From Pseudomonas sp. MPC6 (GTDB taxonomy: Bacteria > Pseudomonadota > Gammaproteobacteria > Pseudomonadales > Pseudomonadaceae): DNA of 64,000 nt. The notes beneath the pieces are model-generated. The model was not told where the DNA came from, did not search any database, and saw only the letters and a list, made by a program, of their open reading frames with translations. The stretch is from positions 4,305,001-4,369,000 of the forward strand of contig NZ_CP034783.1 of NCBI RefSeq assembly GCF_006094435.1, written 5' to 3'. The translations under genes and the position numbers were made by a program. Below, in pieces: positions 16,704 through 25,695 of the stretch; positions within the stretch are counted from its first letter, which is position 1, and every line of letters starts with the position of its first letter.

Positions 16704-19700
16704 TCAGTTAACTTCAGTGTTCCGGATCGTGATTCTCATACGCTCAAGGTTGCGGAAAATAATGCTTTGACGCCAAGCCAGGCCGCCAGGTACCAGCCTG
16801 ATGTCACGACGGGCGAGAGCCGGCATCACATGCTCGAGTTCAAGCCTGGCCAATTCAGCGCCCAGGCAGTAATGCGCACCATGGGAGAAAGCGAGGTGTT
16901 GCTTGGCGCCCCGGCCCAGATCCAGGCGGTCAGGGTCAGGAAACATCGCGGGATCACGATTGGCCGCCGCGATCGACATAATGACCGCGTCACCCCGCCT
17001 GATGTGTTGCCCACCGATTTCAACATCCTCCAGTGCATAGCGAATTGTACTGCGGGCCGCGCTGTCAAAGCGCAAAAACTCATCGACAGCGACCTTCGCA
17101 AGTTCCGGATGTTGATGCAATCTGTCGCGTTGGTCAGGGTTGCGCAGCAACGCCAACGCGCTGTTACCGAGCATGCTCATTGACGTTTCGAAGCCGGCGG
17201 TGAAAATGAGCGCGTAGTGGGAGATGAGCTCATCCATGGTGATGCCATTGTCCAGCGCCGCATTCAAGTCCAGTGCACAGCCGTGCTTGGCGGCCCCATC
17301 GATCTGCTTGCCCAAATGTTCGCGCAGGTAGGTTGCGAAACTGGTGGCACTGCGATTGGCACGTTGCACAACTTCATGGGAAACCAGTGGATCAAACACC
17401 AAGGCGAGATCTCGTGCCCAAGGCACCAGTAAATTGGCATCCCCACGAGGAAATCCGAGAACCTCGGCCATTATTTTTACCGGAAGGGGAAGCGCAAGAT
17501 CGCGGATCAGATCGGGCGTGGAGCGCAGACACATATCGGCGATGTGCTCGTCGACACAATCGCTGATATAGCGCTCCCAGCCCTGCATCGCTTCGCGAGT
17601 GAACAATGGGCCGAAGACCTGCCGCAACAATTGTTGCCGTGGTGGGTCGATGAAGAGCATGAACTCGTTGAACAGAAGCGTCAGGGGCATGCTTTCCCGG
17701 CGTTGATACCAGGCACCGAGCAGTGATGGCTGTGTTTGTGCGAGTTCTACCCCAATGGCATTGCGCGAATCCGCGGAGAAGCGCTTGTCGCGCAAGGCGG
17801 CGGAGACGTCCTCGAACCGGGTCAGCCACCACTGCCCCCGTGCATCACGGTGAATGGGGTCATGCTTGCGGATCTGATGAAGAATGGGATAGGGATCTTC
17901 GATGAAGGTCGGGTGGTAGGGATCAAAGCTCAGGCCAGCAGATGAATAATCAATCGCGCGTCCTGTGGTCCGGCTACCTTTGGCCGCTATCAATCGATCC
18001 AGACCGATATCAAAGTGCACATCGGTCTGCGTTTGCTGGGTTATTGCAGCAGCAAGGGTTTGAACATGCGGGCGGGTGATCATGCTGAAGTGGTCTCCGG
18101 GAACATCAATCACACGCAATGCCGGACACCACTGATTCCAGCCCAGCGCGTCCGTCCCGAAGCGAAAGCGCACGCGACGAGCGGGATGCATGACACTGGC
18201 CGGAAAACCGCCGGTCGCCCTGAACAAAACGACTGGACCAGGATAGGGGCGTGGCCGGTACTGTTCCATTGCCGCGTAGCCGGCGCGATATGTGCGCAGT
18301 ACGTGGGCAATGGCCGAGCCGTTCAATAGTCCGGCCTGCGCTCCCAGCTCCTGGGTCAACAATTGGCGTTGCTGATTCGGGTCGAGCGAGATGATGGACG
18401 CAAGAACGTCGGGCTCATCGCTGGCACCGGAGATACGCCGATACGAGTTGCGCAACTCGAATAACGCCATGAGCTCGTCATCATCGCTCGGACTGCCTTC
18501 GTACTGTGCAGCGGAAGAGTCAAGTAATAACAGGGGATCCACACGCTCCCCCCGTTCTGCAAGCTGTTGTGCGATCTCAAAGGCCACCAGGCCACCGAAG
18601 GAGTGGCCAGCAATCGTGTAGGGCCCCGAGGGCTGAATGGCGCGAATCTCGTTGATATAGCGCCGAGACATTTCCTCAACCGAACCCAGGGGCGGTTCGG
18701 CACCGTTGGTGCCTGGCGCCTGGAGCGCAATGAAAGGTCGTGTGCTGTCGAGCGCGGTGCAAAGATCAACAAGGTAGGAAACGGTGCCACCCAGCCCACC
18801 GATGCAAAACAGTGGCGGGGATGACGACAAGTCACGCAAGGCAAATGCGCAGCTCGTGCGAGTGTTACTGAGAGGCACGGCCTCTGCGGCGACGTGAGGC
18901 GTTGGCGTGCCGGGCTGGGAACCAGCGGTCTCGTGGCCTGATGCCTCATATTGTTTGATCAGCCGAACAGCCAGTTCATCGAGTGTGGTAGTCCCTACCA
19001 GTGTCGTTACCGGGATGGTGATACCGAGACTTCGCTCCAGATAGCTGGTCAAGTCCATCGCGACGAGCGAGTCGAGTCCCAGGTCGTCCAGCCTGGTATC
19101 CTCCGAAGGCCGACCACCGCCTGTCAAACGCACTATTTCCTTGGCGATGTGGTCGATCAGGGCGAATCGACTGTCAGCGTCATTGCCCATTAAGGTCAAC
19201 GTTTCGTCGAAAGCCACAGGACTGAGCTCCCAGGCCTGTTCGACCTCAAGTTGCTGCTTCAGGTAACGTTTCTGGCAGGCTTGGCGTGCCAGCTTACCGC
19301 TCGAGGTCTTATCGATGCTGCCCGTTTTGATCAAGACGATGTCCTGCGCTTGCAACTGGTAATGGGCACTCAGAGCACAGCGTATGGCATCCAGCACAGA
19401 GGCAAGGGTTTGCTGGCGCTCCGTCTCATCGGGCAGATGACGCGCGTCTACCTCAGCGATGATCGTCAGCCGCTGCTGGGTGTCTCGTTCACAGGAAAAG
19501 ACGATCACAGCTCCAGGTCGTATCCTGGCATGGCTCTGCTCAATCGCTAATTCAAGGTCTTGGGGGTAGTAGTTACGTCCGCGAAGGATGATCAGATCTT
19601 TGATCCGCCCGGTGACATAAAGATGACCATCCTCCAGGCAGCCCAAGTCCCCCGTCCTCAGCCAGGTGCGATTGGGGTCCTGGTCGAGGGTGGCCGCGAA

Positions 19701-20984
19701 TGTGGCTTCGGTATCGGCCGGCTTGTTCCAGTAACCGGTGGCCACATGAGGGCCTCGTACCCATATTTCGCCAATCTCACCCACCTGCACGAGTTGGCGC
19801 GAGTCCGGATGCACGATGCTGACCTGAACGTCTTGCAACGGCCTGCCACAGGAGGTGAACGGTATGGCTTGCGGATGGGACGGTTGGACTGGCGTGAAGC
19901 GATTATGCTTGAGGGCTTCGCCATCAATGAAAAGGGTTCGCGGTGTCTCAGAGGCAGGACCTGCGGCCACGGCAACCACTGCTTCGGCCAAGCCATACGC
20001 TGGCACCATGCAGTTTCTGCTCAAACCTTGTTTGCCAAAGGCCTGAAGAAAGCGTTCAACACTGGCGTGACGCACAGGTTCGGCGCCCACGATGCAGCTT
20101 CTGAGACTGCTGAGGTCGAGCGCATCTCGGTCGACCCCGACAATTTTACGTACAGCGATGTCGAGTGCGAAATTCGGAACGAATGTATCGGTGGCGCGGT
20201 ATCGGCTGATCGTCGACAACCAGACCGCCGGGCGACGCATAAAGTCCAGAGGCGACATAAGTACGGAGCGACCGCCACTGATGACCGGGAGCAGGACCCC
20301 ACCCATCAGGCCGAGGTCATGATAAAACGGGGTCCAGGAGACCACCGTACGATCAGGTCCTTGTTCGACTTGCGCTTCCATTTCTGCCTGGATCATCCGC
20401 ATGTTGGCAATGATGTTGCCATGACTCAGGATGACCCCCTTGGGCCTTGATGTAGAGCCTGAAGTATATTGGATAATCGCCGGGTGCCGGGGCGTTAGCC
20501 CGAGCGCTTTGAACATAGGGGAAGTCTCGCCCTGGCACAGGGTGTCGACGGCCAGCCATGGCAGTTTCGCTAATTGAGGGGCGAAGGCCAGCATGGGCTT
20601 TGCCAGCTCAAGAATCGTGCTGCTGGTGAGTACCACCGCAGGGGCTGCATCGGCGACGATGGTCATGAGGCGTGCCAAGGTACGCTCGATCCGGGAAGGC
20701 TCTGGCGGATAGGCGGGAATAGCGGTGGCCCCGGCGTACAGGGCGCCGTGCAGGGCGGCAATAAAATCGAGCCCGGGCCAGAATAGCAATAACACCCTGG
20801 TATCTTGCCCAAACTGCTCGTCCAGGGATTGCGCGATGACTCGGGCCCGACGGTCGAGCTCGGCGTAGCTGAAGCCAATCTCGGATTGATTGGCGTTGTC
20901 GAGGAAAATATGGACCTGTTTGTCGGGTGATTGTCCAGCACGTTCACGCAGGTAAACGTCCAGCGAGGGATAGGCGTTATCCAT
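16704..20984 (-). CDS. Multidomain fatty acyl-AMP ligase - acyl carrier protein - thioesterase - cytochrome P450
   Basis: This 1426-residue single protein has four domains. (1) Residues 1-580: fatty acyl-AMP ligase with P-loop YTSGSTSRPKG at 173-183 and the FAAL-type RGRNYYPQDLE near 468-478. (2) About 600-690: carrier protein with LGLDSL, phosphopantetheine site Ser639. (3) About 715-985: type I thioesterase with GHSFGG (Ser795) and His965. (4) About 1018-1426: P450 with I-helix AGFET (1263-1267), ExxR at 1302-1305 and heme Cys1373 in FSHGAHYCLG. The likely cycle is free fatty acid to acyl-AMP to acyl-ACP, oxidation by the P450 and release by the thioesterase. The start at 20984 is chosen for its GGAGG site. 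No partner ferredoxin or phosphopantetheinyl transferase is adjacent. Confidence 0.92.
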   Translation of the reverse strand: MDNAYPSLDVYLRERAGQSPDKQVHIFLDNANQSEIGFSYAELDRRARVIAQSLDEQFGQDTRVLLLFWPGLDFIAALHGALYAGATAIPAYPPEPSRIERTLARLMTIVADAAPAVVLTSSTILELAKPMLAFAPQLAKLPWLAVDTLCQGETSPMFKALGLTPRHPAIIQYTSGSTSRPKGVILSHGNIIANMRMIQAEMEAQVEQGPDRTVVSWTPFYHDLGLMGGVLLPVISGGRSVLMSPLDFMRRPAVWLSTISRYRATDTFVPNFALDIAVRKIVGVDRDALDLSSLRSCIVGAEPVRHASVERFLQAFGKQGLSRNCMVPAYGLAEAVVAVAAGPASETPRTLFIDGEALKHNRFTPVQPSHPQAIPFTSCGRPLQDVQVSIVHPDSRQLVQVGEIGEIWVRGPHVATGYWNKPADTEATFAATLDQDPNRTWLRTGDLGCLEDGHLYVTGRIKDLIILRGRNYYPQDLELAIEQSHARIRPGAVIVFSCERDTQQRLTIIAEVDARHLPDETERQQTLASVLDAIRCALSAHYQLQAQDIVLIKTGSIDKTSSGKLARQACQKRYLKQQLEVEQAWELSPVAFDETLTLMGNDADSRFALIDHIAKEIVRLTGGGRPSEDTRLDDLGLDSLVAMDLTSYLERSLGITIPVTTLVGTTTLDELAVRLIKQYEASGHETAGSQPGTPTPHVAAEAVPLSNTRTSCAFALRDLSSSPPLFCIGGLGGTVSYLVDLCTALDSTRPFIALQAPGTNGAEPPLGSVEEMSRRYINEIRAIQPSGPYTIAGHSFGGLVAFEIAQQLAERGERVDPLLLLDSSAAQYEGSPSDDDELMALFELRNSYRRISGASDEPDVLASIISLDPNQQRQLLTQELGAQAGLLNGSAIAHVLRTYRAGYAAMEQYRPRPYPGPVVLFRATGGFPASVMHPARRVRFRFGTDALGWNQWCPALRVIDVPGDHFSMITRPHVQTLAAAITQQTQTDVHFDIGLDRLIAAKGSRTTGRAIDYSSAGLSFDPYHPTFIEDPYPILHQIRKHDPIHRDARGQWWLTRFEDVSAALRDKRFSADSRNAIGVELAQTQPSLLGAWYQRRESMPLTLLFNEFMLFIDPPRQQLLRQVFGPLFTREAMQGWERYISDCVDEHIADMCLRSTPDLIRDLALPLPVKIMAEVLGFPRGDANLLVPWARDLALVFDPLVSHEVVQRANRSATSFATYLREHLGKQIDGAAKHGCALDLNAALDNGITMDELISHYALIFTAGFETSMSMLGNSALALLRNPDQRDRLHQHPELAKVAVDEFLRFDSAARSTIRYALEDVEIGGQHIRRGDAVIMSIAAANRDPAMFPDPDRLDLGRGAKQHLAFSHGAHYCLGAELARLELEHVMPALARRDIRLVPGGLAWRQSIIFRNLERMRITIRNTEVN

Positions 20985-21302
20985 GTAGCCTCCGTATTCC
21001 ATCGTCAGGAGCCCAAGCATTCATCCAGCGTAAAATCAATGACTTGAATGCTTCGCACGCCAAACTTGGTGACTACATGTTGCCGCCGGGCCGGCTCTGG
21101 ATCTACTGTCATAGTTGACAGTTTTTTATAACCAATTGAAATTCCATCAATAATCAAAGTGTCCAAAGGCCAGTGGCCAAACTGCGAGCACAGTGACTCG
21201 CAGCGCCCTTCAGACAGGCGAGTCAAGTCACGCTTCAACTCAAGGGGGCAGCGAACCTGGAATGGACCGGTGCTCCCGGTCCACTCCATTGATCACTGGT
21301 GA
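20985..21302. promoter_or_regulatory. Promoter-side region of the FAAL-P450 gene
   Basis: This 318-bp gap lies between the RidA 3' end and the start of the multidomain gene. It has an AT-rich stretch around 21115-21160 suitable for a minus-strand promoter, although no well-spaced -35/-10 pair is clear. It also holds the hairpin at 21258-21288. A 94-codon open frame across it has no recognisable content. Confidence 0.45.
21258..21288 (-). terminator. Hairpin downstream of the ridA-type gene
   Basis: The arms TGGAATGGACCGG and CCGGTCCACTCCA pair over 13 bp with one mismatch around a 5-nt loop, 14 nt past the RidA stop. No T-run follows on the minus strand, so it may be a transcript-stabilising or inefficient terminator hairpin ending the nine-gene operon. 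Confidence 0.45.
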
Positions 21303-21656
21303 TCAGCCCGCCGCAACCACGGTGATTTCCACCAGCAGGTCCGGCGCGGCCAGGCGCGATTCGACGGTGGCACGGGCAGGCGCGTGGCCTTCGGGTGCCC
21401 AGGCGTCCCACACCTCGTTCATGCCGGCGAAGTCGGCCTGGATGTCCGACAGCCAGACCTGGGCGGTGAGGATACGGGTTTTGTCCAGGCCGGCCTGGGC
21501 CAGGAAATTGTCGATCTTGGCCAGCACCTGGGCGGTCTGGCCCTTGATGTCCTGGGTGCGGTCGGTGGCGGTCTGGCCGCCGAGAAAGGTGAAGCCGTTG
21601 CATTGAACGACGCGGCTCATGCGTTGATTGGTTTCGATGCGTTTGATTTCCAGCAT
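21303..21656 (-). CDS. RidA-family imine/enamine deaminase
   Basis: This 117-residue protein is in the RidA/YjgF family, which hydrolyses reactive enamines and imines to ketones and ammonia. Visible family features are SRVVQCNGFTFLGGQTA, TAQVLAKIDNFLAQAG and the C-terminal APDLLVEITVVA. It is the last gene of an operon rich in amine-oxidising flavoproteins, whose imine products are its natural substrates, so a role as operon-specific detoxifier or pathway enzyme is a sound inference. Confidence 0.9.
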   Translation of the reverse strand: MLEIKRIETNQRMSRVVQCNGFTFLGGQTATDRTQDIKGQTAQVLAKIDNFLAQAGLDKTRILTAQVWLSDIQADFAGMNEVWDAWAPEGHAPARATVESRLAAPDLLVEITVVAAG

Positions 21657-21665
21657 GTGAACTCC

Positions 21666-22844
21666 TTATGGGTGTGCGATGGTTGAAGCGGATTGAAAAG
21701 ATCCCGGCGGCGCGCTGGCCGCCGGGTTGAAACGGTCGATGGCGAAGGGTTCCAGTGAAATGTCCGAGTGTTCGCCGAGAATCAGTTGGGCCAGGCGTTT
21801 ACCAGTGCCGGGGCCCATCTGAAAGCCGCTGCCGCAAAACCCGAATGAATAACTCAGGTTACTGGCCTTGCGACTGGCGCCGATCACCGGCAGGTCATCG
21901 GCGGTGAAGGCTTCGACCCCGGCCCAGACGCGGTTGACGCCCAAGTGTCGCAAATGCGGAAACAAGTCGGTGACCGTGCGCGCGCTGCTACCCAGGCGTT
22001 CCATCTCGACCTCGCCATGGCGCGCGAGAAAATCCAGGGAGCCGACCAGCTTGCCGCCGATCACTACCGTACCATTGGCGAACTGTTTGAACGACAGTGC
22101 GCGTGATGTGGCACCCAGCACCGGGACACAGAACGGCGCAACGCGATGGGTGACCATCAGCATCAGGCCTTCCGGGTGCACGGGCACCGGCTCGCCGATC
22201 TGCGCCGCCAGCCCTCCGGCCCAGGCGCCCGCCGTGACCACCAGGTGCTCGGCGCTGAAATGGCCAGCGGCTGTGCTCACCCGCCACTGGGTTCCGGTCT
22301 GCTCGATCCGTTGCGCCGGGGTGTTTTCGTGAATCCGCACCCCGCGCTGTTGCGCAGCCAGGCGAAACGCGGTGACGGTCTTGAACGGCACCGCATAACC
22401 ATCGTCCTTGACCCAGATACCGCCCGTCACATGCCGTGCCACGGTCGGCACTGTGTCGAATACCTGTTGTTGATCGACCAACACTTCATGGCTGAAACCC
22501 AGCGCCTGCAGTTGTTCGACCCGCAGCCGGCACTCCTGCAGATCGGCCTGGCTCTCCGCCAGCTTGAGCTGGCCGCTGGGGACAAAACCGCCGTCGTCGC
22601 CCAGGGTATTTTTCAGCTCATGCCACAGATCGCGCGAGGCCAGGGCCAAGGGAATTTCCGCAACGTGTCGGCCCAGGGTGCGTACGCCACCGGCATTGAC
22701 GCCGGAGGCATGGCGCCCGCAATACTCCGCTTCCAGCACGGTCACCTTGACTCCCGCTTGCGCCAGGTACAACGCGGTGCTCAGGCCATGGATGCCACCG
22801 CCGATCACCAGCACGTCGGCCTGGCGCTTGCTCGACTCACTCAC
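21666..22844 (-). CDS. FAD-dependent amine/amino-acid dehydrogenase, beta-type subunit (DAO fold)
   Basis: This 392-residue flavoprotein of the DAO family binds FAD through VLVIGGGIHGLSTAL near its N-terminus and ends with GFCGSGFQMGPGTGKRLAQL. The start is the GTG at 22844, overlapping the upstream alpha-subunit stop by 8 nt (GTGAGTGA). The ATG-led frame from 22934 lies inside that gene. Together with the next two genes it matches the catalytic subunit of heterotrimeric opine oxidase, HcnABC or D-hydroxyproline dehydrogenase complexes. It would oxidise a secondary or D-amino acid and pass electrons to the partner subunits. Confidence 0.86.
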   Translation of the reverse strand: MSESSKRQADVLVIGGGIHGLSTALYLAQAGVKVTVLEAEYCGRHASGVNAGGVRTLGRHVAEIPLALASRDLWHELKNTLGDDGGFVPSGQLKLAESQADLQECRLRVEQLQALGFSHEVLVDQQQVFDTVPTVARHVTGGIWVKDDGYAVPFKTVTAFRLAAQQRGVRIHENTPAQRIEQTGTQWRVSTAAGHFSAEHLVVTAGAWAGGLAAQIGEPVPVHPEGLMLMVTHRVAPFCVPVLGATSRALSFKQFANGTVVIGGKLVGSLDFLARHGEVEMERLGSSARTVTDLFPHLRHLGVNRVWAGVEAFTADDLPVIGASRKASNLSYSFGFCGSGFQMGPGTGKRLAQLILGEHSDISLEPFAIDRFNPAASAPPGSFQSASTIAHP

Positions 22845-24213
22845 CGGCCAGTTCCCCCAGGGTGATGGGCTTGATCGGCGGACGAATGCGGTAATAACCC
22901 ACCTCCGCCGCCGATACGCCGCGGGCCTTGGCAATGACTTCGGTCACGGTCAGCCCGCACAGGCGCCCCTGACACGGCCCCATGCCACAACGACCGAATG
23001 ACTTGGCCTGATTCGGACCGGCGCAACCCAGGGCGACAAAGCTGCGCAGTTCACCCGCCGTCACTTCTTCGCAGCGGCAGACCATCACTTCATCGGCCGG
23101 AATGCGATTGGGTTCCTTTGGTTGATACAGCGCGTCGAGAAACGGCCGAATCCGCAGGTTGGCCTCCAGTTGTACGCGCAACGGTCGGTCCTGGTTATCA
23201 CGCTCGGCGTTGCTGATGCGCTTGAGCTGCCCGGCAATCCCCAGTGCCGCCAGCTGCCCCTGCACTGCCGCTGCCTGGGCGCCACCGATGCCGGCACCGT
23301 CGCCGGCAACGTAGACCCCCGGCACATCGAGTTCGCCCCAGGCATCGGTGACCGGGCGGAAACACAGCTGATCCAGGTCCCACTCATGCCGGGCGCGCAA
23401 GGCCTGGCTGAACTGGATATTCGGCACCACGCCCTGGTGCAACAGCACACAACGGGTGTCGATGCGCTGCGCCTTGCCGGAGGCGCTGAAGGTCAGTGCC
23501 CGGGCCGCGTCCTCGCCCTCCACCGCCAGGTGTTCGGCACCGGTGTAATGAGCGATCCCGGCACTGCGCAAGCTGCGCATCAGTTCCAGTCCCTTGCGCA
23601 AATACGGCCAGGCGCGCAGCGCGGCAAACAGGTGGCGGCGGGCACGCCAGTAATCTTCGGGCCGCGTGGTGTCGACCAGGGCCTTGATTGTCACGCCGGC
23701 CCGCAGGTACTGCCAGCCCAGCAAATACAGGAGCGGGCCGCAACCGGCCAGGACCACCGGTTCGCTCGGGGCCAGGCCGGCGCTTTTCAGCAGGATCTGC
23801 GCCGCGCCGGCGCTCATCACCCCGGGCAGGGTCCAGCCGGCAATCGGAAACGGCCGTTCCATGGCGCCGGTCGCCAGCAGCACGGCCTTGGCGTCCAGGG
23901 TATACAGCCGACCTTCGCGCAGGTAGCTGACCTGATGCTCCCGGGTCACTTGCCACACCGACGCGCCTTTTTCATAACGCACGCTCGAGGAGGCCAGGGC
24001 CTGGGCCAGCTGATTGCCGTGGGCGTAATCCGGCCCCAGCAGGTCCCGGCGGGACAGCGGCGCCAGGGTGATACCCCGGTAAATCTGGCCACCCGGGCTG
24101 CCCTGCTCATCCAGCAACACCACCTGCAAGCCCAGCCCGGCCATCCGCGTCGCGGCCGCCATGCCGGCCGCGCCGGCGCCAATCACCACCACCTCCACGC
24201 TTTCACGGTTCAT
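22837..24213 (-). CDS. FAD/NAD(P)-binding alpha-type subunit with C-terminal [2Fe-2S] BFD-like domain
   Basis: This 458-residue protein has an N-terminal VVVIGAGAAGMAAATRMAGL dinucleotide fold, a second nucleotide fold around VVLAGCGPLLYLLGWQYL, and the GVYVAGDGAGIGG motif. A C-terminal cysteine cluster (CRCEEVT, then GRCGMGPCQGRLC) is a BFD-like iron-sulfur domain. This is the alpha-subunit layout of HcnB, opine oxidase OoxA and D-hydroxyproline dehydrogenase. It overlaps the gamma-like gene by 4 nt and the beta-like gene by 8 nt. The subunits are almost certainly made together. Confidence 0.87.
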   Translation of the reverse strand: MNRESVEVVVIGAGAAGMAAATRMAGLGLQVVLLDEQGSPGGQIYRGITLAPLSRRDLLGPDYAHGNQLAQALASSSVRYEKGASVWQVTREHQVSYLREGRLYTLDAKAVLLATGAMERPFPIAGWTLPGVMSAGAAQILLKSAGLAPSEPVVLAGCGPLLYLLGWQYLRAGVTIKALVDTTRPEDYWRARRHLFAALRAWPYLRKGLELMRSLRSAGIAHYTGAEHLAVEGEDAARALTFSASGKAQRIDTRCVLLHQGVVPNIQFSQALRARHEWDLDQLCFRPVTDAWGELDVPGVYVAGDGAGIGGAQAAAVQGQLAALGIAGQLKRISNAERDNQDRPLRVQLEANLRIRPFLDALYQPKEPNRIPADEVMVCRCEEVTAGELRSFVALGCAGPNQAKSFGRCGMGPCQGRLCGLTVTEVIAKARGVSAAEVGYYRIRPPIKPITLGELAGE

Positions 24214-24563
24214 GACTGCACCTCCACGGCCTGGACATTCAGCGGTTGATAGATCAAATCCCGAGCCCCTTCCTGGGAACGGATACGCATGCCGTCAACC
24301 GCTTCGATCAGGCAGCTCTGGCGGTTGGGAACACCGTCGATCTCCACCAGGCATTCGAAGCACACGCCCATCATGCAGTACGGCGCCCGGGGCGACTCGC
24401 TGACCGGCGTGGCGCGAAAGCGGCTGATGCCGGACATCAGCAAGGCCGCCGCGACGCTGATGCCGGCGGGCACGCTTAGCGGTTGATCGTTGAAGGTCAG
24501 GCTCACCGTCCGCGTCGCCCTGACCTCACTCATGACCGGTTGAAACAGCGGATCAGTGCGCAT
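24210..24563 (-). CDS. (2Fe-2S)-binding gamma-type subunit
   Basis: This 117-residue protein is a plant-ferredoxin-like small subunit. It keeps the cysteine pattern APYCMMGVCFECLVEIDG plus RQSC, enough for one [2Fe-2S] cluster. Such proteins are the gamma subunits of HcnA/opine-oxidase-type complexes and relay electrons between the flavins. The start overlaps the preceding FAD oxidoreductase stop by 11 nt; an internal Met (MSEVRATR) 10 residues later is an alternative start. Assignment rests on motif and position. Confidence 0.85.
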   Translation of the reverse strand: MRTDPLFQPVMSEVRATRTVSLTFNDQPLSVPAGISVAAALLMSGISRFRATPVSESPRAPYCMMGVCFECLVEIDGVPNRQSCLIEAVDGMRIRSQEGARDLIYQPLNVQAVEVQS

Positions 24564-25695
24564 GTGAAAACACCTTGTCAGTTAGAAAACGATCACCGCA
24601 AAACACCTCAAGCTCCTCAGGTCGAGCGCCGCCCATGATCCACGGCGCGATGCGCAGGGCATGGGCGGCGGCCAGGGTCACGCCGCTGTGGCAGGTGACC
24701 ACGAAGGCGCCCGGGTGCGCGCTGGATTGCTGGTAGATGGGCAAGCCGTCCGGGCTCAACACCCGCAATGCGCCCCAGGCCCGCACCAGCCGCACATCGC
24801 GCAGCAAGGGAAAGGTCGCCACACCACGTCTGGCGATCGCGGCCAGAACCTCGGTGGAGGTGCCGTCATCGAAGCCCACCTCCTCCATCGAATCCCCCAG
24901 CTGCACGGTGCCTTCGTCGGTCTGGCGGACGTTGAGGGTCGGGTATTCAAGAAAGGGCCGCAGCCGTTCGCTGATCAACACCTGTCCGCGATTGGGCGCC
25001 ACCGGTGCATACAGCCCCACCTGCCGCGCCAGCGCCGCATTGCCCAGCCCGGCGGCCAGGACTATGCGTGGCGCGACGAAACTGCGCTGCCCGGCCTTGA
25101 CCCGAAACTCGCCGGGGGCGCAGTCGATGCGATCGACCTGCACGCCGCCATGCATCTGCGCGCCTTTGGCTTGCGCGGAGGTATGCAGCGCCCGCAGCAG
25201 TTTTAATGGATTGACGTGGCCGTCCTGCGGGGTGTAACTGGCGCCGATCACTTTGGGTCCGATCAATGGCAGACGCGCTTTCACTTCAGCGGCGTCCAGC
25301 ATCTCGTACGGGTAATCGCCCAGCGCATCCTGCAAAATCTGCAATCGCGACTGGCGCTCCAGCAGTTCTTCGTCGCTGAAGCACATGTGGAAACCACCGG
25401 GCTGCTTGAGCTGCACGTCGACCCCGCTGTCGGCCAGCAGCGCTTGCGCGAACGCCGGCCAGCGGCTCGCCGAAGAGCGGGTCCAGCGCGCGTAATCCGG
25501 CAGGTCATGGCCTTTGCCCTGGACCCAGACCAGGCCGAAATTGCCTCGGGACGCACGAAACGCATCGTCGCCCTGATCGAGCACCACGGTGTCGACACCG
25601 CTGCGGGCCAAGCCATAGGCCACCGCCGTGCCCACCAGCCCGCCGCCGACCACAATCACATCCGACTGCACGACCTTGAGTCTGTCCTGGCTCAT
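24553..25695 (-). CDS. FAD-dependent oxidoreductase (DAO/glycine-oxidase-like)
   Basis: This 380-residue DAO-fold flavoprotein is distinct from the beta-type subunit downstream. It has the FAD motif VIVVGGGLVGTAVAYGLARS and a GNFGLVWVQGKGHDLPDYAR segment. The C-terminal CHSGVTLAAAHALRIAPWI completes the cofactor site. ATG at 25695 overlaps the permease stop (ATGA). A much longer open frame through the permeases on this strand is an artefact. Having two DAO enzymes in one operon suggests two successive oxidations, or alternative isomers of the imported compound. Confidence 0.86.
   Translation of the reverse strand: MSQDRLKVVQSDVIVVGGGLVGTAVAYGLARSGVDTVVLDQGDDAFRASRGNFGLVWVQGKGHDLPDYARWTRSSASRWPAFAQALLADSGVDVQLKQPGGFHMCFSDEELLERQSRLQILQDALGDYPYEMLDAAEVKARLPLIGPKVIGASYTPQDGHVNPLKLLRALHTSAQAKGAQMHGGVQVDRIDCAPGEFRVKAGQRSFVAPRIVLAAGLGNAALARQVGLYAPVAPNRGQVLISERLRPFLEYPTLNVRQTDEGTVQLGDSMEEVGFDDGTSTEVLAAIARRGVATFPLLRDVRLVRAWGALRVLSPDGLPIYQQSSAHPGAFVVTCHSGVTLAAAHALRIAPWIMGGARPEELEVFCGDRFLTDKVFSHAH

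Noticed and set aside
21005..21289. 94-codon minus-strand frame upstream of the FAAL-P450 gene
   Set aside because: No recognisable motif and poor start signal. It spans a hairpin and the probable promoter region.
22844..22934. ATG-led N-terminal extension of the beta-type flavoprotein
   Set aside because: It would overlap the alpha-subunit gene by about 100 nt and encodes a basic, unrelated sequence. The GTG at 22844 fits the FAD fold position.
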